From Lutibacter litoralis (GTDB lineage: Bacteria; Bacteroidota; Bacteroidia; Flavobacteriales; Flavobacteriaceae): a DNA stretch of 64,000 nucleotides. Below, piece by piece: positions 24,818 through 33,224 of this stretch. Location: NCBI RefSeq assembly GCF_014646675.1, contig NZ_BMNS01000001.1:153766-217765 (forward strand), given 5' to 3'. Numbering within the stretch: position 1 is the first letter of the stretch; each line of letters opens with the position of its first letter. Below the pieces are notes generated by a model, which saw nothing but the letters and a program-made list of their open reading frames with translations, did no database searches and was not told the origin of the DNA. Made by a program: the position numbers and the translations under genes.

Positions 24818-25429
24818 ATGAAAAAAGAAAAAAACATAACAACAGAATCTACTATTTTAAATGCCGCCAAAAATATATTTCAACGTAAAGGAATGGATGG
24901 CGCACGCATGCAAGAAATTGCAGACGAAGCAGGTATAAACAAAGCTTTGCTTCATTATTATTACAGAAGTAAACAATTACTTTTTGAGGCTGTTTTTAAA
25001 AATGCATTTTTATTACTTGCTCCTCAATTAAACAAAATATTAAATAGCGAGGACTCTTTAAATATCAAGATTAAAGATTTTACAAAAAACTATATTTCAT
25101 TTATTATTAAACACCCCTATTTACCTAATTTTATAATAAATGAACTAAACAGAAGTCCTGAATTTGTTCAAAAATTAATTTCTGAAAAACACTTCCCCAA
25201 TATTCAGAAATTTAAAGACCAAATAACGGAAAATGTAGAGAACGGTAAAATCTTACCCATTAAACCTGAACATCTTTTTATAAATATTATGGCACTAAAT
25301 ATCTTTCCATTTATTGCATCACCTTTATTAAAAGGATTTTTAAAAGTTAACGATGAAAATTACAAGCAATTAATGGAAGAAAGAGCCACTGAAGTATCAA
25401 ATTTTATTATTAATGCAATTAAAAGTTAA
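24818..25429 (+). CDS. TetR/AcrR family transcriptional regulator
   Basis: 203 residues. The N-terminal helix-turn-helix is clear: STILNAAKNIFQRKGMDGARMQEIADEAGINKALLHYYYRSKQLLFEAVF is the TetR DNA-binding fold (residues about 9-58; cited by position, key part GINKALLHYYYRSK). The C-terminal ligand-binding half is all helical. It is the first gene of a row leading into TolC, HlyD and ABC genes on the same strand, the usual place for a local repressor of an efflux system. A palindromic site overlaps its own promoter. The gap to tolC is 253 bases and holds decayed repeats, so a second promoter there is possible. Confidence 0.92.
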   Translation: MKKEKNITTESTILNAAKNIFQRKGMDGARMQEIADEAGINKALLHYYYRSKQLLFEAVFKNAFLLLAPQLNKILNSEDSLNIKIKDFTKNYISFIIKHPYLPNFIINELNRSPEFVQKLISEKHFPNIQKFKDQITENVENGKILPIKPEHLFINIMALNIFPFIASPLLKGFLKVNDENYKQLMEERATEVSNFIINAIKS

Positions 25430-25465
25430 AAGGTTCATGGGTTTAATTGTTGAAAAGTTGAAATA

Positions 25466-25580
25466 TGAGACGGCTGAGCGAGGTCGAAACCAATATTGTT
25501 GAATTATGGTTCAATTGCTAAAATATTCATTAAAAAAGTTTGTCATGCCTAAGGAGGCAGGTATCCAAAAAGGATAAATA
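25466..25580. repeat. Decayed interspersed repeats between the TetR and TolC genes
   Basis: 25466-25490 holds a CTGAGCGAGGTCGAAACC motif. 25542-25566 has CATGCCT...AGGCAGGTAT, a small imperfect palindrome of the same AGGCAGG class seen at 28800, 46870, 46980 and 52890-53330. AACCACAAAGGCACG follows at 25604. These look like fragments of repeats spread through the genome; no gene is visible. Confidence 0.6.
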
Positions 25581-25682
25581 TGAGTATAAATTTTATAATT
25601 TTTTAACCACAAAGGCACGTAAATATTAAAACAAAATAGTATAGATTCCTACTTTCACAGGAATGTCAAAAAATATGAAAAA

Positions 25683-26939
25683 ATGAAAAAAATACACTAT
25701 TTACTATTCCTTTTGCTTTCTACCTCAATGTTTTCCCAAGAAAAATTGAGCTTAGAAACTTGTTATTCTTTATTGAATAAAAATTATCCGTTGGCAAAAC
25801 AGTCGGATATATTGGCCAAACAAAACGAACTTGATTTAGCAGCAATTTCCAATATAAAATTACCAACATTGGAATTAGGTGCACAAACCACTTACCAGTC
25901 AGATGTAACACAAATGCCAATCTCCATTCCAAATACAACTGTTGAATCTCCCAATAAAGACCAATACAAAGCAACGCTTTCTGTAAATCAACTTATTTAC
26001 AAAGGAGGTTTCATTGATGCAACTGCAAAAGTAAGTCAAGCCTCTTTAAAAACGCAACAAAAACAAGTTGAAGTAACTTTATACCAACTTAAAAAACAAG
26101 TAAACACATACTTTTTTTTAGTTGTACTTTTTAACGAAAAAATGGAATTATTACGCGCTAAAAAAACAATGCTAGAAGCTAAATTAAATGAAGTAAAAGC
26201 AGGAATTAAATTTGGAGCATTATTACCAACTTCTGACTATGTTATTGAAGCTGAGGTTTTAAAAATTAAACAACAATTAGAAGCGCTTTCTTTAAATAAA
26301 AGTAGTTTAATTAAATCTTTAGCACAACTTATTGGAACTCCTATTTCAACACATACTGAGTTTGAAAATCCCACTATTACAACCGATTTTAATACGGATT
26401 TAGAACGACCTGAATTAGCACTTTTTCAACTTCAAAAGGAGCAAATTGAAACTTCAGAAAAGTTGCTTTCCAAACAAAACTCACCTAATATAATTGGTTT
26501 TGCAACAGGAGGTTACGGAAATCCCGGCTTAAATATGCTCGATAATTCTTTTCAAACTTTTTACCAAGTTGGTGTTAAATTAAATTGGAATATTTTTGAT
26601 TGGAATGCTAATAAAAAACAACGGGAATCTTTATTAATTAATAAAGAAATTGTTGAAAATCAAGAAGCAGTTTTTCAGCTAAACACAGCTATTGAATTGC
26701 AACAAAAACAAACTGAAATTAACAAACTTTCAAACCTAATTAATTCAGATTTAAAAATTATTGAACTTAGAAAAAAAATACTTAAATCTGCCGAATCACA
26801 ACTTAAAAACGGTGTTATTACTTCAGCTGCATATATTACAGAAGTAACCAATTTGTTTGAAGCAGAAAATAACTTACAAACACATAAAATTGAAATGCTT
26901 TTAGAAAAAGCAAATTACAACACTATAAAAGGAAATTAA
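25683..26939 (+). CDS. TolC family outer-membrane efflux protein
   Basis: 418 residues, signal peptide ending STSMFSQ. Two outer-membrane efflux protein repeats of long coiled helices are seen (LNKNYPLAKQSDILAKQNELDLAAI near 30-55 and LFQLQKEQIETSEKLLSKQNSPNI near 240-265), with beta strands between. It would form a trimeric outer-membrane exit duct. It is followed after 2 bases by the HlyD adaptor, so the two are almost surely translated from one message. Part of a TetR-TolC-HlyD-ABC-ABC-permease-permease operon like ybhGFSR. Confidence 0.92.
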   Translation: MKKIHYLLFLLLSTSMFSQEKLSLETCYSLLNKNYPLAKQSDILAKQNELDLAAISNIKLPTLELGAQTTYQSDVTQMPISIPNTTVESPNKDQYKATLSVNQLIYKGGFIDATAKVSQASLKTQQKQVEVTLYQLKKQVNTYFFLVVLFNEKMELLRAKKTMLEAKLNEVKAGIKFGALLPTSDYVIEAEVLKIKQQLEALSLNKSSLIKSLAQLIGTPISTHTEFENPTITTDFNTDLERPELALFQLQKEQIETSEKLLSKQNSPNIIGFATGGYGNPGLNMLDNSFQTFYQVGVKLNWNIFDWNANKKQRESLLINKEIVENQEAVFQLNTAIELQQKQTEINKLSNLINSDLKIIELRKKILKSAESQLKNGVITSAAYITEVTNLFEAENNLQTHKIEMLLEKANYNTIKGN

Positions 26940-26941
26940 TT

Positions 26942-27838
26942 ATGAAAATTAACAGTAAAATAATTGTATTAGCCCTTCTAGTAAGTGGTTTAATTTCTTG
27001 CAATACTAATGAAAAAGCAGATGGTTACGGAAATTTTGAAACTACAGAAATTACCGTTTCAGCAGAAAATAATGGCAAACTGTTGCAATTTGAATTAGTG
27101 GAAGGGGCACTTCTAAAAAAAGAAGCTTTTGTTGGTTATATAGATACTATTCCGTTGACTTTAAAAAAGGATCAATTGCAAATTTCAAAAGAAATTGTGT
27201 ATTCTAAATCTAAAGGCGTTTTATCACAAATAAGTGTGTTAAAAGCCGAATTAAAGACAGCGCAGATTTCAAAAAAAAGAATTGAAAACCTACTAAAAGA
27301 AAATGCAGGAACACAGCAACAATTAGATGCTATAAATGGTAAAATAGATGTACTAAATCAGCAAATTAGAAGTATTAAAATCCAAAATGCGTCTGTTGTA
27401 AATGAGCTAAAAAGTATAGATATTCAATTATTACAATTAGAAGATCAACTACAAAAAAACATTATTATAAATCCGGTTTCAGGAACAGTTTTGGCAAAAT
27501 ATGCCGAGCCTAATGAAATTGTTTCTTTTGGAAAACCTCTCTATAAGATTGCCGATTTAACAACTATGCAATTGCGTGTTTATGTAAGCGAAACCCAATT
27601 GGCAACTATTAAAATCGGACAAAAAGTAACCATTAAAATTGACAGCACTAACACTATGAAAAACTATACAGGAACTATTTCTTGGATAGCTTCGGAAGCT
27701 GAATTTACACCAAAAATAATTCAAACAAAAGAAGAACGTGTTAACCTAGTATATGCAGTAAAAATTGATGTAAAAAACGATGATAGTTTAAAAATTGGAA
27801 TGCCAGCAGAATTGTGGCTTAATCCATCAGAAAATTAA
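26942..27838 (+). CDS. HlyD/YbhG family periplasmic adaptor, lipoprotein
   Basis: 298 residues. The signal ends LISCNTN with Cys near residue 20, so it is lipid-anchored. It has a biotinyl-lipoyl-like half (TVSAENNGKLLQFELVEGALLKKEAFVGYID), a coiled-coil hairpin at about 75-170 (LKAELKTAQISKKRIENLLKENAG), the second lipoyl half (INPVSGTVLAKYAEPNEIV) and a beta-barrel domain (MQLRVYVSETQLATIKIGQKVTI). It should link the ABC permeases to the TolC duct. It resembles YbhG. Stop and next start are 8 bases apart. Confidence 0.92.
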   Translation: MKINSKIIVLALLVSGLISCNTNEKADGYGNFETTEITVSAENNGKLLQFELVEGALLKKEAFVGYIDTIPLTLKKDQLQISKEIVYSKSKGVLSQISVLKAELKTAQISKKRIENLLKENAGTQQQLDAINGKIDVLNQQIRSIKIQNASVVNELKSIDIQLLQLEDQLQKNIIINPVSGTVLAKYAEPNEIVSFGKPLYKIADLTTMQLRVYVSETQLATIKIGQKVTIKIDSTNTMKNYTGTISWIASEAEFTPKIIQTKEERVNLVYAVKIDVKNDDSLKIGMPAELWLNPSEN

Positions 27839-27846
27839 CATAAGAA

Positions 27847-28749
27847 ATGAGTATTTCTGTAAATAATATTAGCAAATCATTTAAAGGTAAAACTGCTTTA
27901 AAAAACATTTCTTTTGAAGTTAAGAAAGGGGAATTATTCGGTTTAATTGGCCCAGATGGTGCAGGAAAAACAACGTTGTTTAGAATTTTAACAACGCTTT
28001 TAATTCCTAATCATGGCGAAGCAACAGTTGTTGATTTTGACATTATAAAGGATTACAAAAGTATTCGAAATAATGTGGGTTATATGCCAGGACGCTTTTC
28101 TTTATATCAGGATTTAACTGTGAAAGAAAATTTGGAGTTTTTTGCTACTATTTTTGGAACTACTATTGAGAAAAACTACGATTTAATAAAAGATATTTAC
28201 GTTCAAATTGAACCTTTTAAAGATAGACGAGCTGGAAAATTATCTGGTGGAATGAAACAAAAACTTGCCCTGTGCTGTGCGTTAATTCATAAGCCAAAAG
28301 TGCTATTTTTAGATGAGCCAACTACTGGTGTGGATCCCGTTTCCAGAAAAGAATTTTGGGAGATGTTAAAGCGTTTGCAAAACAAAGGAATTACCATGTT
28401 GGTTTCTACACCGTATATGGATGAAGCCGCTATATGTGACAGGATTGCCCTAATACAAGATGGTGAAATGTTAGAAATAGACACACCAAAAAAAATTGTA
28501 AAACACTACTCTAAAACTATTTACAATGTAAAAGCGAACAATATGTATCAACTTATTAAAAGTTTAAAAAGCTATCAACATAATTATAGCGTATACCCAT
28601 TTGGTGAATTTGTACATTATACCGATACCAGAACTGATTTTAGTCCAATTGATTTACAACATTACTTAACGTCTAAAAACCTGAAAAATATAAGCATTGA
28701 AATAACACAAGCTACCATTGAAGATACTTTTATGGAATTGGCAAAATAG
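27847..28749 (+). CDS. ABC transporter ATP-binding protein (YbhF N-half-like)
   Basis: 300 residues. Walker A is GPDGAGKTT (residues about 36-44), the signature motif is LSGGMKQKLAL (about 133), Walker B is VLFLDEPTTGVDP (about 151-163), and the switch-like region reads VSTPYMDEA rather than the usual His-containing form. The last ~80 residues are an extra regulatory domain. In YbhF two ATPase halves are fused; here they are separate genes. A 177-base repeat-bearing gap follows before the second ATPase. Substrate is unknown; hydrophobic drugs or cations are typical for the family. Confidence 0.93.
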   Translation: MSISVNNISKSFKGKTALKNISFEVKKGELFGLIGPDGAGKTTLFRILTTLLIPNHGEATVVDFDIIKDYKSIRNNVGYMPGRFSLYQDLTVKENLEFFATIFGTTIEKNYDLIKDIYVQIEPFKDRRAGKLSGGMKQKLALCCALIHKPKVLFLDEPTTGVDPVSRKEFWEMLKRLQNKGITMLVSTPYMDEAAICDRIALIQDGEMLEIDTPKKIVKHYSKTIYNVKANNMYQLIKSLKSYQHNYSVYPFGEFVHYTDTRTDFSPIDLQHYLTSKNLKNISIEITQATIEDTFMELAK

Positions 28750-28926
28750 GCAGTGAACAGTTAACGAAAATAGAGAATATAGAAAGATATATGTCATCAT
28801 GCGCAGGCAGGAATCTATTTTCAAAACGTATGGATTTCTGTTTTCACAGGAAGGACAAGATTTAAGCAAAAAGTTCTCGATACTTCGGCTAAATCCTCAA
28901 CTCGAACTGACTAAAAGAAATAAACA
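28750..28926. repeat. Repeat-bearing insert between the two ATPase genes
   Basis: Contains GCGCAGGCAGGAATC (28801-28815), TTTCTGTTTTCACAGGAAGGAC (28837-28858, given in two parts: TTTCTGTTTTC, ACAGGAAGGAC) and CTCGATACTTCGGC (28875-28888). These match repeat classes elsewhere in the window. No gene is visible. It interrupts an otherwise tightly packed operon. Confidence 0.6.
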
Positions 28927-29655
28927 ATGAAAGAAGAAACCGCAATACACGTTAAAAATCTCACCAAAAAATTTGGTGCCTTTACCGCTGTAAATACCAT
29001 TTCTTTTAAAGTGAAAAAGGGTGAAATTTTTGGTTTTTTAGGGGCCAATGGAGCAGGAAAAACAACTGCAATGAAAATGCTGATTGGTATTTCAACACCA
29101 ACTTCGGGAGAAGCTACTGTTGCAGGGTTTAATGTAAATACTCAACCTGAAAGTATCAAAAAAAACATTGGCTATATGAGTCAGAAATTTGCTTTGTATG
29201 ATGATTTAACGGTTAAAGAAAATATCACTTTTTTTGGTGGAATTTATGGTTTAACTCGTAAACAAATCAAAGATAAAAGAAGCCAATTAGTTGAGGAATT
29301 AGGGTTGCAAAAAATTGTAAATGAACTAGTAAGCTCGTTGCCTTTGGGCTGGAAACAAAAAATAGCTTTTTCAGTAGCATTACTACACAATCCTAAGATT
29401 GTCTTTTTAGATGAACCAACCGGAGGGGTCGATCCAATTACTAGAAGGCAATTTTGGGAAATGATTTACAAAACAGCCAACCAAGGAACCACCGTTTTTG
29501 TAACCACACATTATATGGACGAAGCCGAATATTGTGACAGCGTTTCTATAATGGTAAATGGCAAAATAGAAGCTTTGGATACACCAAAAAAATTAAAGGA
29601 ACAGTTTAAAGCCTCAACTATGAACGATGTATTTTTAAAATTAGCTAGAGGATGA
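28927..29655 (+). CDS. ABC transporter ATP-binding protein (YbhF C-half-like)
   Basis: 242 residues. Walker A is GANGAGKTT (about 38-46), Walker B is IVFLDEPTGGVDP (about 157-169) and the His switch is present in VTTHYMDEAE. The signature is SSLPLGWKQKIAF instead of LSGGxxQ, so the family-defining SGG is replaced by PLG. This same variant is known from the C-terminal half of YbhF/RbbA-type ATPases, suggesting an asymmetric pair with the upstream ATPase. Its stop overlaps the first permease start by 4 bases, showing translational coupling. Confidence 0.93.
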   Translation: MKEETAIHVKNLTKKFGAFTAVNTISFKVKKGEIFGFLGANGAGKTTAMKMLIGISTPTSGEATVAGFNVNTQPESIKKNIGYMSQKFALYDDLTVKENITFFGGIYGLTRKQIKDKRSQLVEELGLQKIVNELVSSLPLGWKQKIAFSVALLHNPKIVFLDEPTGGVDPITRRQFWEMIYKTANQGTTVFVTTHYMDEAEYCDSVSIMVNGKIEALDTPKKLKEQFKASTMNDVFLKLARG

Positions 29656-30758
29656 AGCGATTTATAGGATTTATAAAAAAGGAGTTTTACCATATTTTTA
29701 GAGATAAACGCTCGTTGTTTATACTTTTTGGTATGCCAATCGCTCAAATTATGTTATTTGGTTTTGCTATTACTAATGAAATTAACAATGTTAATATTGC
29801 AATTTTAGATCATTCAAAAGATGCAACAACTCAAGAGATTATTCATAAAATAGAATCCTCTAAGTATTTCACTATTACAGCATCTATTTTAAATGAAACC
29901 GAAATTGAAACAGCTTTTAAAAAAGGGCATGTGAAAGCGGTACTTATTTTCGAAAAAGATTTTAGTAAAAACTTAGGTAAAGAAAACAATGCTACAGTTC
30001 AGGTTATTGCTGATGCAACTGATCCAAATACGGCAAATACAATCAGCAATTACGTTACTGCTATTTTACAAAAATATCAACAGAAAATTAATGTAGCTGT
30101 AAAAACTCCTTATCAAATATTACCAAAAACACGTATGGCTTTTAACCCTGAGCTTAAAAGTGTTTTCATGTTTGTTCCTGGAGTGATGACCATTATTTTA
30201 ATGTTGGTTTCAGCAATGATGACTTCAATTTCTATAACTCGTGAAAAAGAATTAGGTACTATGGAAATTTTACTAGTTTCACCTCTAAAGCCATTTCAAG
30301 TAATAATTGGTAAGGTTGTTCCATATATTTTTCTATCTATTATAAATGCCATTATAATTGTATTGCTGGGAATATTAGTTTTTAATATGCCTGTTCAAGG
30401 AAGTTATTTTTTATTGGCTGCTGAAAGTGTATTATTTATTATAACTTCACTTTCATTAGGTATCTTAATTTCTACAGTTTCAGCATCGCAACAAACCGCT
30501 ATGATGATTTCGTTAATGGCCTTAATGTTACCAACAATATTACTTTCAGGGTTTATTTTTCCTATATCAAGTATGCCACTTCCGCTTCAAATTATTAGCA
30601 ATATTGTACCTGCAAAATGGTTTATTATCATTCTAAAAGGAATTATGTTAAAAGGTGTAGGATTACAATTTATATGGAAATCCACATTAATTTTAGTTGG
30701 TATGACCCTGTTTTTTATAGGTTTAAGTGTGAAAAAATATAAAATACGATTAGAATAA
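29652..30758 (+). CDS. ABC-2 type permease (YbhS-like)
   Basis: 368 residues with the ABC-2 layout: one N-terminal membrane segment (FILFGMPIAQIMLFGFAI near 21-40), a large periplasmic domain (about 45-170), then five segments from about 175 on (MFVPGVMTIILMLVSAMM; IFLSIINAIIIVLLGIL; LFIITSLSLGILISTV; MMISLMALMLPTILLSGFIF; and one near 345-362). The TREKELGTMEILLVSPL motif is the cytoplasmic coupling loop of this class. It overlaps the upstream ATPase by 4 bases and the next permease by 1 base. Forms the membrane part of the efflux pump with its neighbour. Confidence 0.93.
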   Translation: MKRFIGFIKKEFYHIFRDKRSLFILFGMPIAQIMLFGFAITNEINNVNIAILDHSKDATTQEIIHKIESSKYFTITASILNETEIETAFKKGHVKAVLIFEKDFSKNLGKENNATVQVIADATDPNTANTISNYVTAILQKYQQKINVAVKTPYQILPKTRMAFNPELKSVFMFVPGVMTIILMLVSAMMTSISITREKELGTMEILLVSPLKPFQVIIGKVVPYIFLSIINAIIIVLLGILVFNMPVQGSYFLLAAESVLFIITSLSLGILISTVSASQQTAMMISLMALMLPTILLSGFIFPISSMPLPLQIISNIVPAKWFIIILKGIMLKGVGLQFIWKSTLILVGMTLFFIGLSVKKYKIRLE

Positions 30759-31879
30759 TGAAAACCATATTATTTATCATTCAAAAAGAGTTCAAACAAA
30801 TCTTTAGAAATAAAGGAATGTTGCCTATTATTTTTGTGTTACCAATTTTACAACTCGTTATTCTATCTAATGCAGCTACTTTTGAAATAAAAAATATTAA
30901 ATTTTCATATGTTGATAATAATAAAACTTCATTTTCAAGAGCATTAATTCAAAAGTTTGATGCATCTACCTATTTTAATGTTTTAACCGATTTCCCTTCA
31001 ACTAAATTAGCGACTGCCGCAATGTTAAATGGTGAAGTTGACGTTATTCTAGAAATTCCTGAAAACTTTGAGCAAAATTTAGTAAAAAACCAATTAACCG
31101 ATTTATCTTTAATAATCAATGCAATTGATGGTGCTGCAGCTGGTGTTGAAAATGTATATATCAATCAAATTATAAAAGATTTCAATAAAAATGCACAAGC
31201 AAATTTAAAACAGCATTCCGTTCAAATCAACAAGCCAGTATACATAAATAGTATTCCTTCTTTTTGGTATAATAAAACGTTGAATTATAAAACCTTTATG
31301 GTGCCTGGAATTTTGGTTTTATTAGTTACTATGATTACGCTGTTCTTATCTGGAATGAATATTGTTCGTGAAAAAGAAATTGGAACTTTAGAGCAAATAA
31401 ATGTAACTCCTATAAAAAAGCACCAGTTCATAATTGGTAAATTATTCCCCTTCTGGATTATTGGATTTGGTTTATTAACTATTGGATTAATAATTGCAAA
31501 ACTACTTTTTAATGTGCCAATAGTTGGTAGTATTTTATTACTTTATTTATTTACTTCAATTTACTTATTAGTAATTTTAGGTATCGGTTTTTTTATATCC
31601 AATTTTACCGACACACAACAACAAGCAATGTTTATTTCGTGGTTTTTTACGGTAATTTTTATTTTAATGAGTGGTCTGTTTACACCCATAGAAAGTATGC
31701 CAATATGGGCACAATACATTACAGAATTTAATCCAATTAAATATTTTGTTGAAGTTATGAGAATGGTGATGTTAAAAGGTTCAAACTTCACCGACATTCT
31801 TCCCCAATTTACAAAAACATTGGCTTATGCAATTATTATGAATGGTTTGGCGGTTTGGAGCTATAAAAAAACAAATTAG
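30758..31879 (+). CDS. ABC-2 type permease (YbhR-like)
   Basis: 373 residues, paralogous to the upstream permease: an N-terminal segment (LPIIFVLPILQLVILSNAA), a periplasmic domain, and the coupling motif VREKEIGTLEQINVTPI, followed by further membrane segments (FWIIGFGLLTIGLIIAKLL; SIYLLVILGIGFFIS; FISWFFTVIFILMSGLF). The last gene of the efflux operon; its 3' end overlaps that of the convergent ydjM-like gene by 4 bases. Two different permeases and two different ATPases point to a heteromeric transporter. Confidence 0.93.
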   Translation: MKTILFIIQKEFKQIFRNKGMLPIIFVLPILQLVILSNAATFEIKNIKFSYVDNNKTSFSRALIQKFDASTYFNVLTDFPSTKLATAAMLNGEVDVILEIPENFEQNLVKNQLTDLSLIINAIDGAAAGVENVYINQIIKDFNKNAQANLKQHSVQINKPVYINSIPSFWYNKTLNYKTFMVPGILVLLVTMITLFLSGMNIVREKEIGTLEQINVTPIKKHQFIIGKLFPFWIIGFGLLTIGLIIAKLLFNVPIVGSILLLYLFTSIYLLVILGIGFFISNFTDTQQQAMFISWFFTVIFILMSGLFTPIESMPIWAQYITEFNPIKYFVEVMRMVMLKGSNFTDILPQFTKTLAYAIIMNGLAVWSYKKTN

Positions 31880-32874
31880 TTTCCCTTTAAACGAATCCAT
31901 AAATCTAACAGTAACTTTTTACCATCACGTCCAATTTTCGGTTCTTCTGTAAATGTTAATTTTCCTAAATTATCAACTTCTATTTTATATTTAAAAACAA
32001 AATTTTCAGCTTTTGGCTCTAAACTTAAAAGTCCAAAACGCAAATCGTTAAAATACAGATTTCCATCATCTTGAGATATAATATACCAACCTTCAGAAAT
32101 TGAAATCATACGTTTTACTTTTTTATTTTCAACAAGATTTCCTAATAAATGATGATTTTTAGGATAACTTTCAAAAGTTATAGGTTTGGTATCAAAAAAT
32201 GAATAGTTAGCTAATAAATACGAATCTTCAGTTGCTACATTAGCACTCCAAAGTGTAGTGTTTAAAGGTGAAGGTCTTGTATCTAATTGTATATAATTTA
32301 TCTGTTGTTCTTCCAAAGCAGATTCAAATTGGTTAAAAGCTATCCACTTTAATAGAAATGTAAGTGCTAAATAGGCAGAACTTATTATTAAACCAGCATT
32401 ATTATAGAATCTTCTTTTTTTTGATGTTCGATTTTGAAACATCGCTAAAATTAAAAACACTAAAAAAGGTACTGTATACAAAGGATCGATAACAAAAATG
32501 GTTTTAAAAGCTAATCGCAAATCTAAAGGCCAAAATAATTGTGTTCCCCAAGTGGTGAATGAATCTAGAATGGAATGTGTAAAAAATACCCAAAAGAACA
32601 GCCAGAACCAACCCTTAATATTTTTATAAATCTCATATTTGGAAACAATCCAACCAAAAATAAAAGCAAAAAGTACTGCAAATACAATAGAGTGTGTAAA
32701 TCCGCGATGTATAGAAATTGCCGTTACAGTATCTGTAAAGTAAGAAGAAATAATATCTAAATCAGGAATAGTACCAGCAATACCACCATAAAGCATCGCT
32801 TTATTTCCAACTTTTTTACCTAAAACAGCCTCTCCAACGGCAGCTCCTAATACTATTTGAGTTAATGAATCCAT
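31876..32874 (-). CDS. YdjM-like membrane-bound metal-dependent hydrolase
   Basis: 332 residues. The N-terminal MDSLTQIVLGAAVGEAVLGKK and IPDLDII...HRGFTHSIVFAVLF (metal-binding His and Asp, residues about 35-65) define the YdjM/DUF457 family. Hydrophobic segments lie near 58-75, 88-110 (WFWLFFWVFFTHSILDSFTTWG) and 125-145. The C-terminal ~150 residues form a soluble domain. In E. coli ydjM is SOS-induced and related to phospholipase-like hydrolases; no LexA-type site is recognised here. Function in this organism is unknown. Confidence 0.88.
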   Translation of the reverse strand: MDSLTQIVLGAAVGEAVLGKKVGNKAMLYGGIAGTIPDLDIISSYFTDTVTAISIHRGFTHSIVFAVLFAFIFGWIVSKYEIYKNIKGWFWLFFWVFFTHSILDSFTTWGTQLFWPLDLRLAFKTIFVIDPLYTVPFLVFLILAMFQNRTSKKRRFYNNAGLIISSAYLALTFLLKWIAFNQFESALEEQQINYIQLDTRPSPLNTTLWSANVATEDSYLLANYSFFDTKPITFESYPKNHHLLGNLVENKKVKRMISISEGWYIISQDDGNLYFNDLRFGLLSLEPKAENFVFKYKIEVDNLGKLTFTEEPKIGRDGKKLLLDLWIRLKGN

Positions 32875-33224
32875 AAAGTGTGCAAAAGTAAGACTTGTAA
32901 TTCACACAACATAAAATACTTTCTTTAAAGTTCACCAATGAATTATAAAAACCTTTCACAATTTTTTTTTATATTTATAACAGAGATCGCATAAAGGAGA
33001 TGCCTGCAAAACATAAGTCTATAAAAGATTTAAAAATTTGATCGGATTGCAAAATCAAACTTTTTATCAAAATCGTTTGGTTGTATTATAGAAATCGAAA
33101 TGACAATTTTAATACGTTTACGAATTGAGATTTAGTAATTTTTTAAGAAAAGAATTTAATTACAAACAATTAAAACAATATCAATTTTGTAATTTTGTAT
33201 TTAGAATGATTCTAAAAAGCGAAC
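32875..33224. other. Intergenic region before sufS
   Basis: 350 bases with no supported gene. 32982-33010 has a decayed GAGATCGCATAAAGGAGATG repeat fragment. The promoter-proximal part holds the -7 element TAATTTTG (33190-33197) and the inverted repeat at 33201-33215. Confidence 0.5.
33190..33215 (+). promoter_or_regulatory. sufS promoter -7 element with overlapping Fur/PerR-type operator
   Basis: TAATTTTG (33190-33197) is a full -7 match. TTAGAATGATTCTAA (33201-33215) is a perfect 7-1-7 palindrome over the expected transcript start, 9 bases before the ATG. It resembles the PerR box TTATAATnATTATAA, with two differences. See findings. Confidence 0.6.

Noticed and set aside
30626-30645. TTATTATCATTCTAA inside a permease gene as a Fur-like box
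   Set aside because: Two mismatches and a position in the middle of coding sequence; most likely chance.
24818-31879. The TetR/ABC region as a phage-defence or toxin-export island
   Set aside because: All genes match an ordinary YbhGFSR-type efflux operon; there are no effector, toxin or defence domains.
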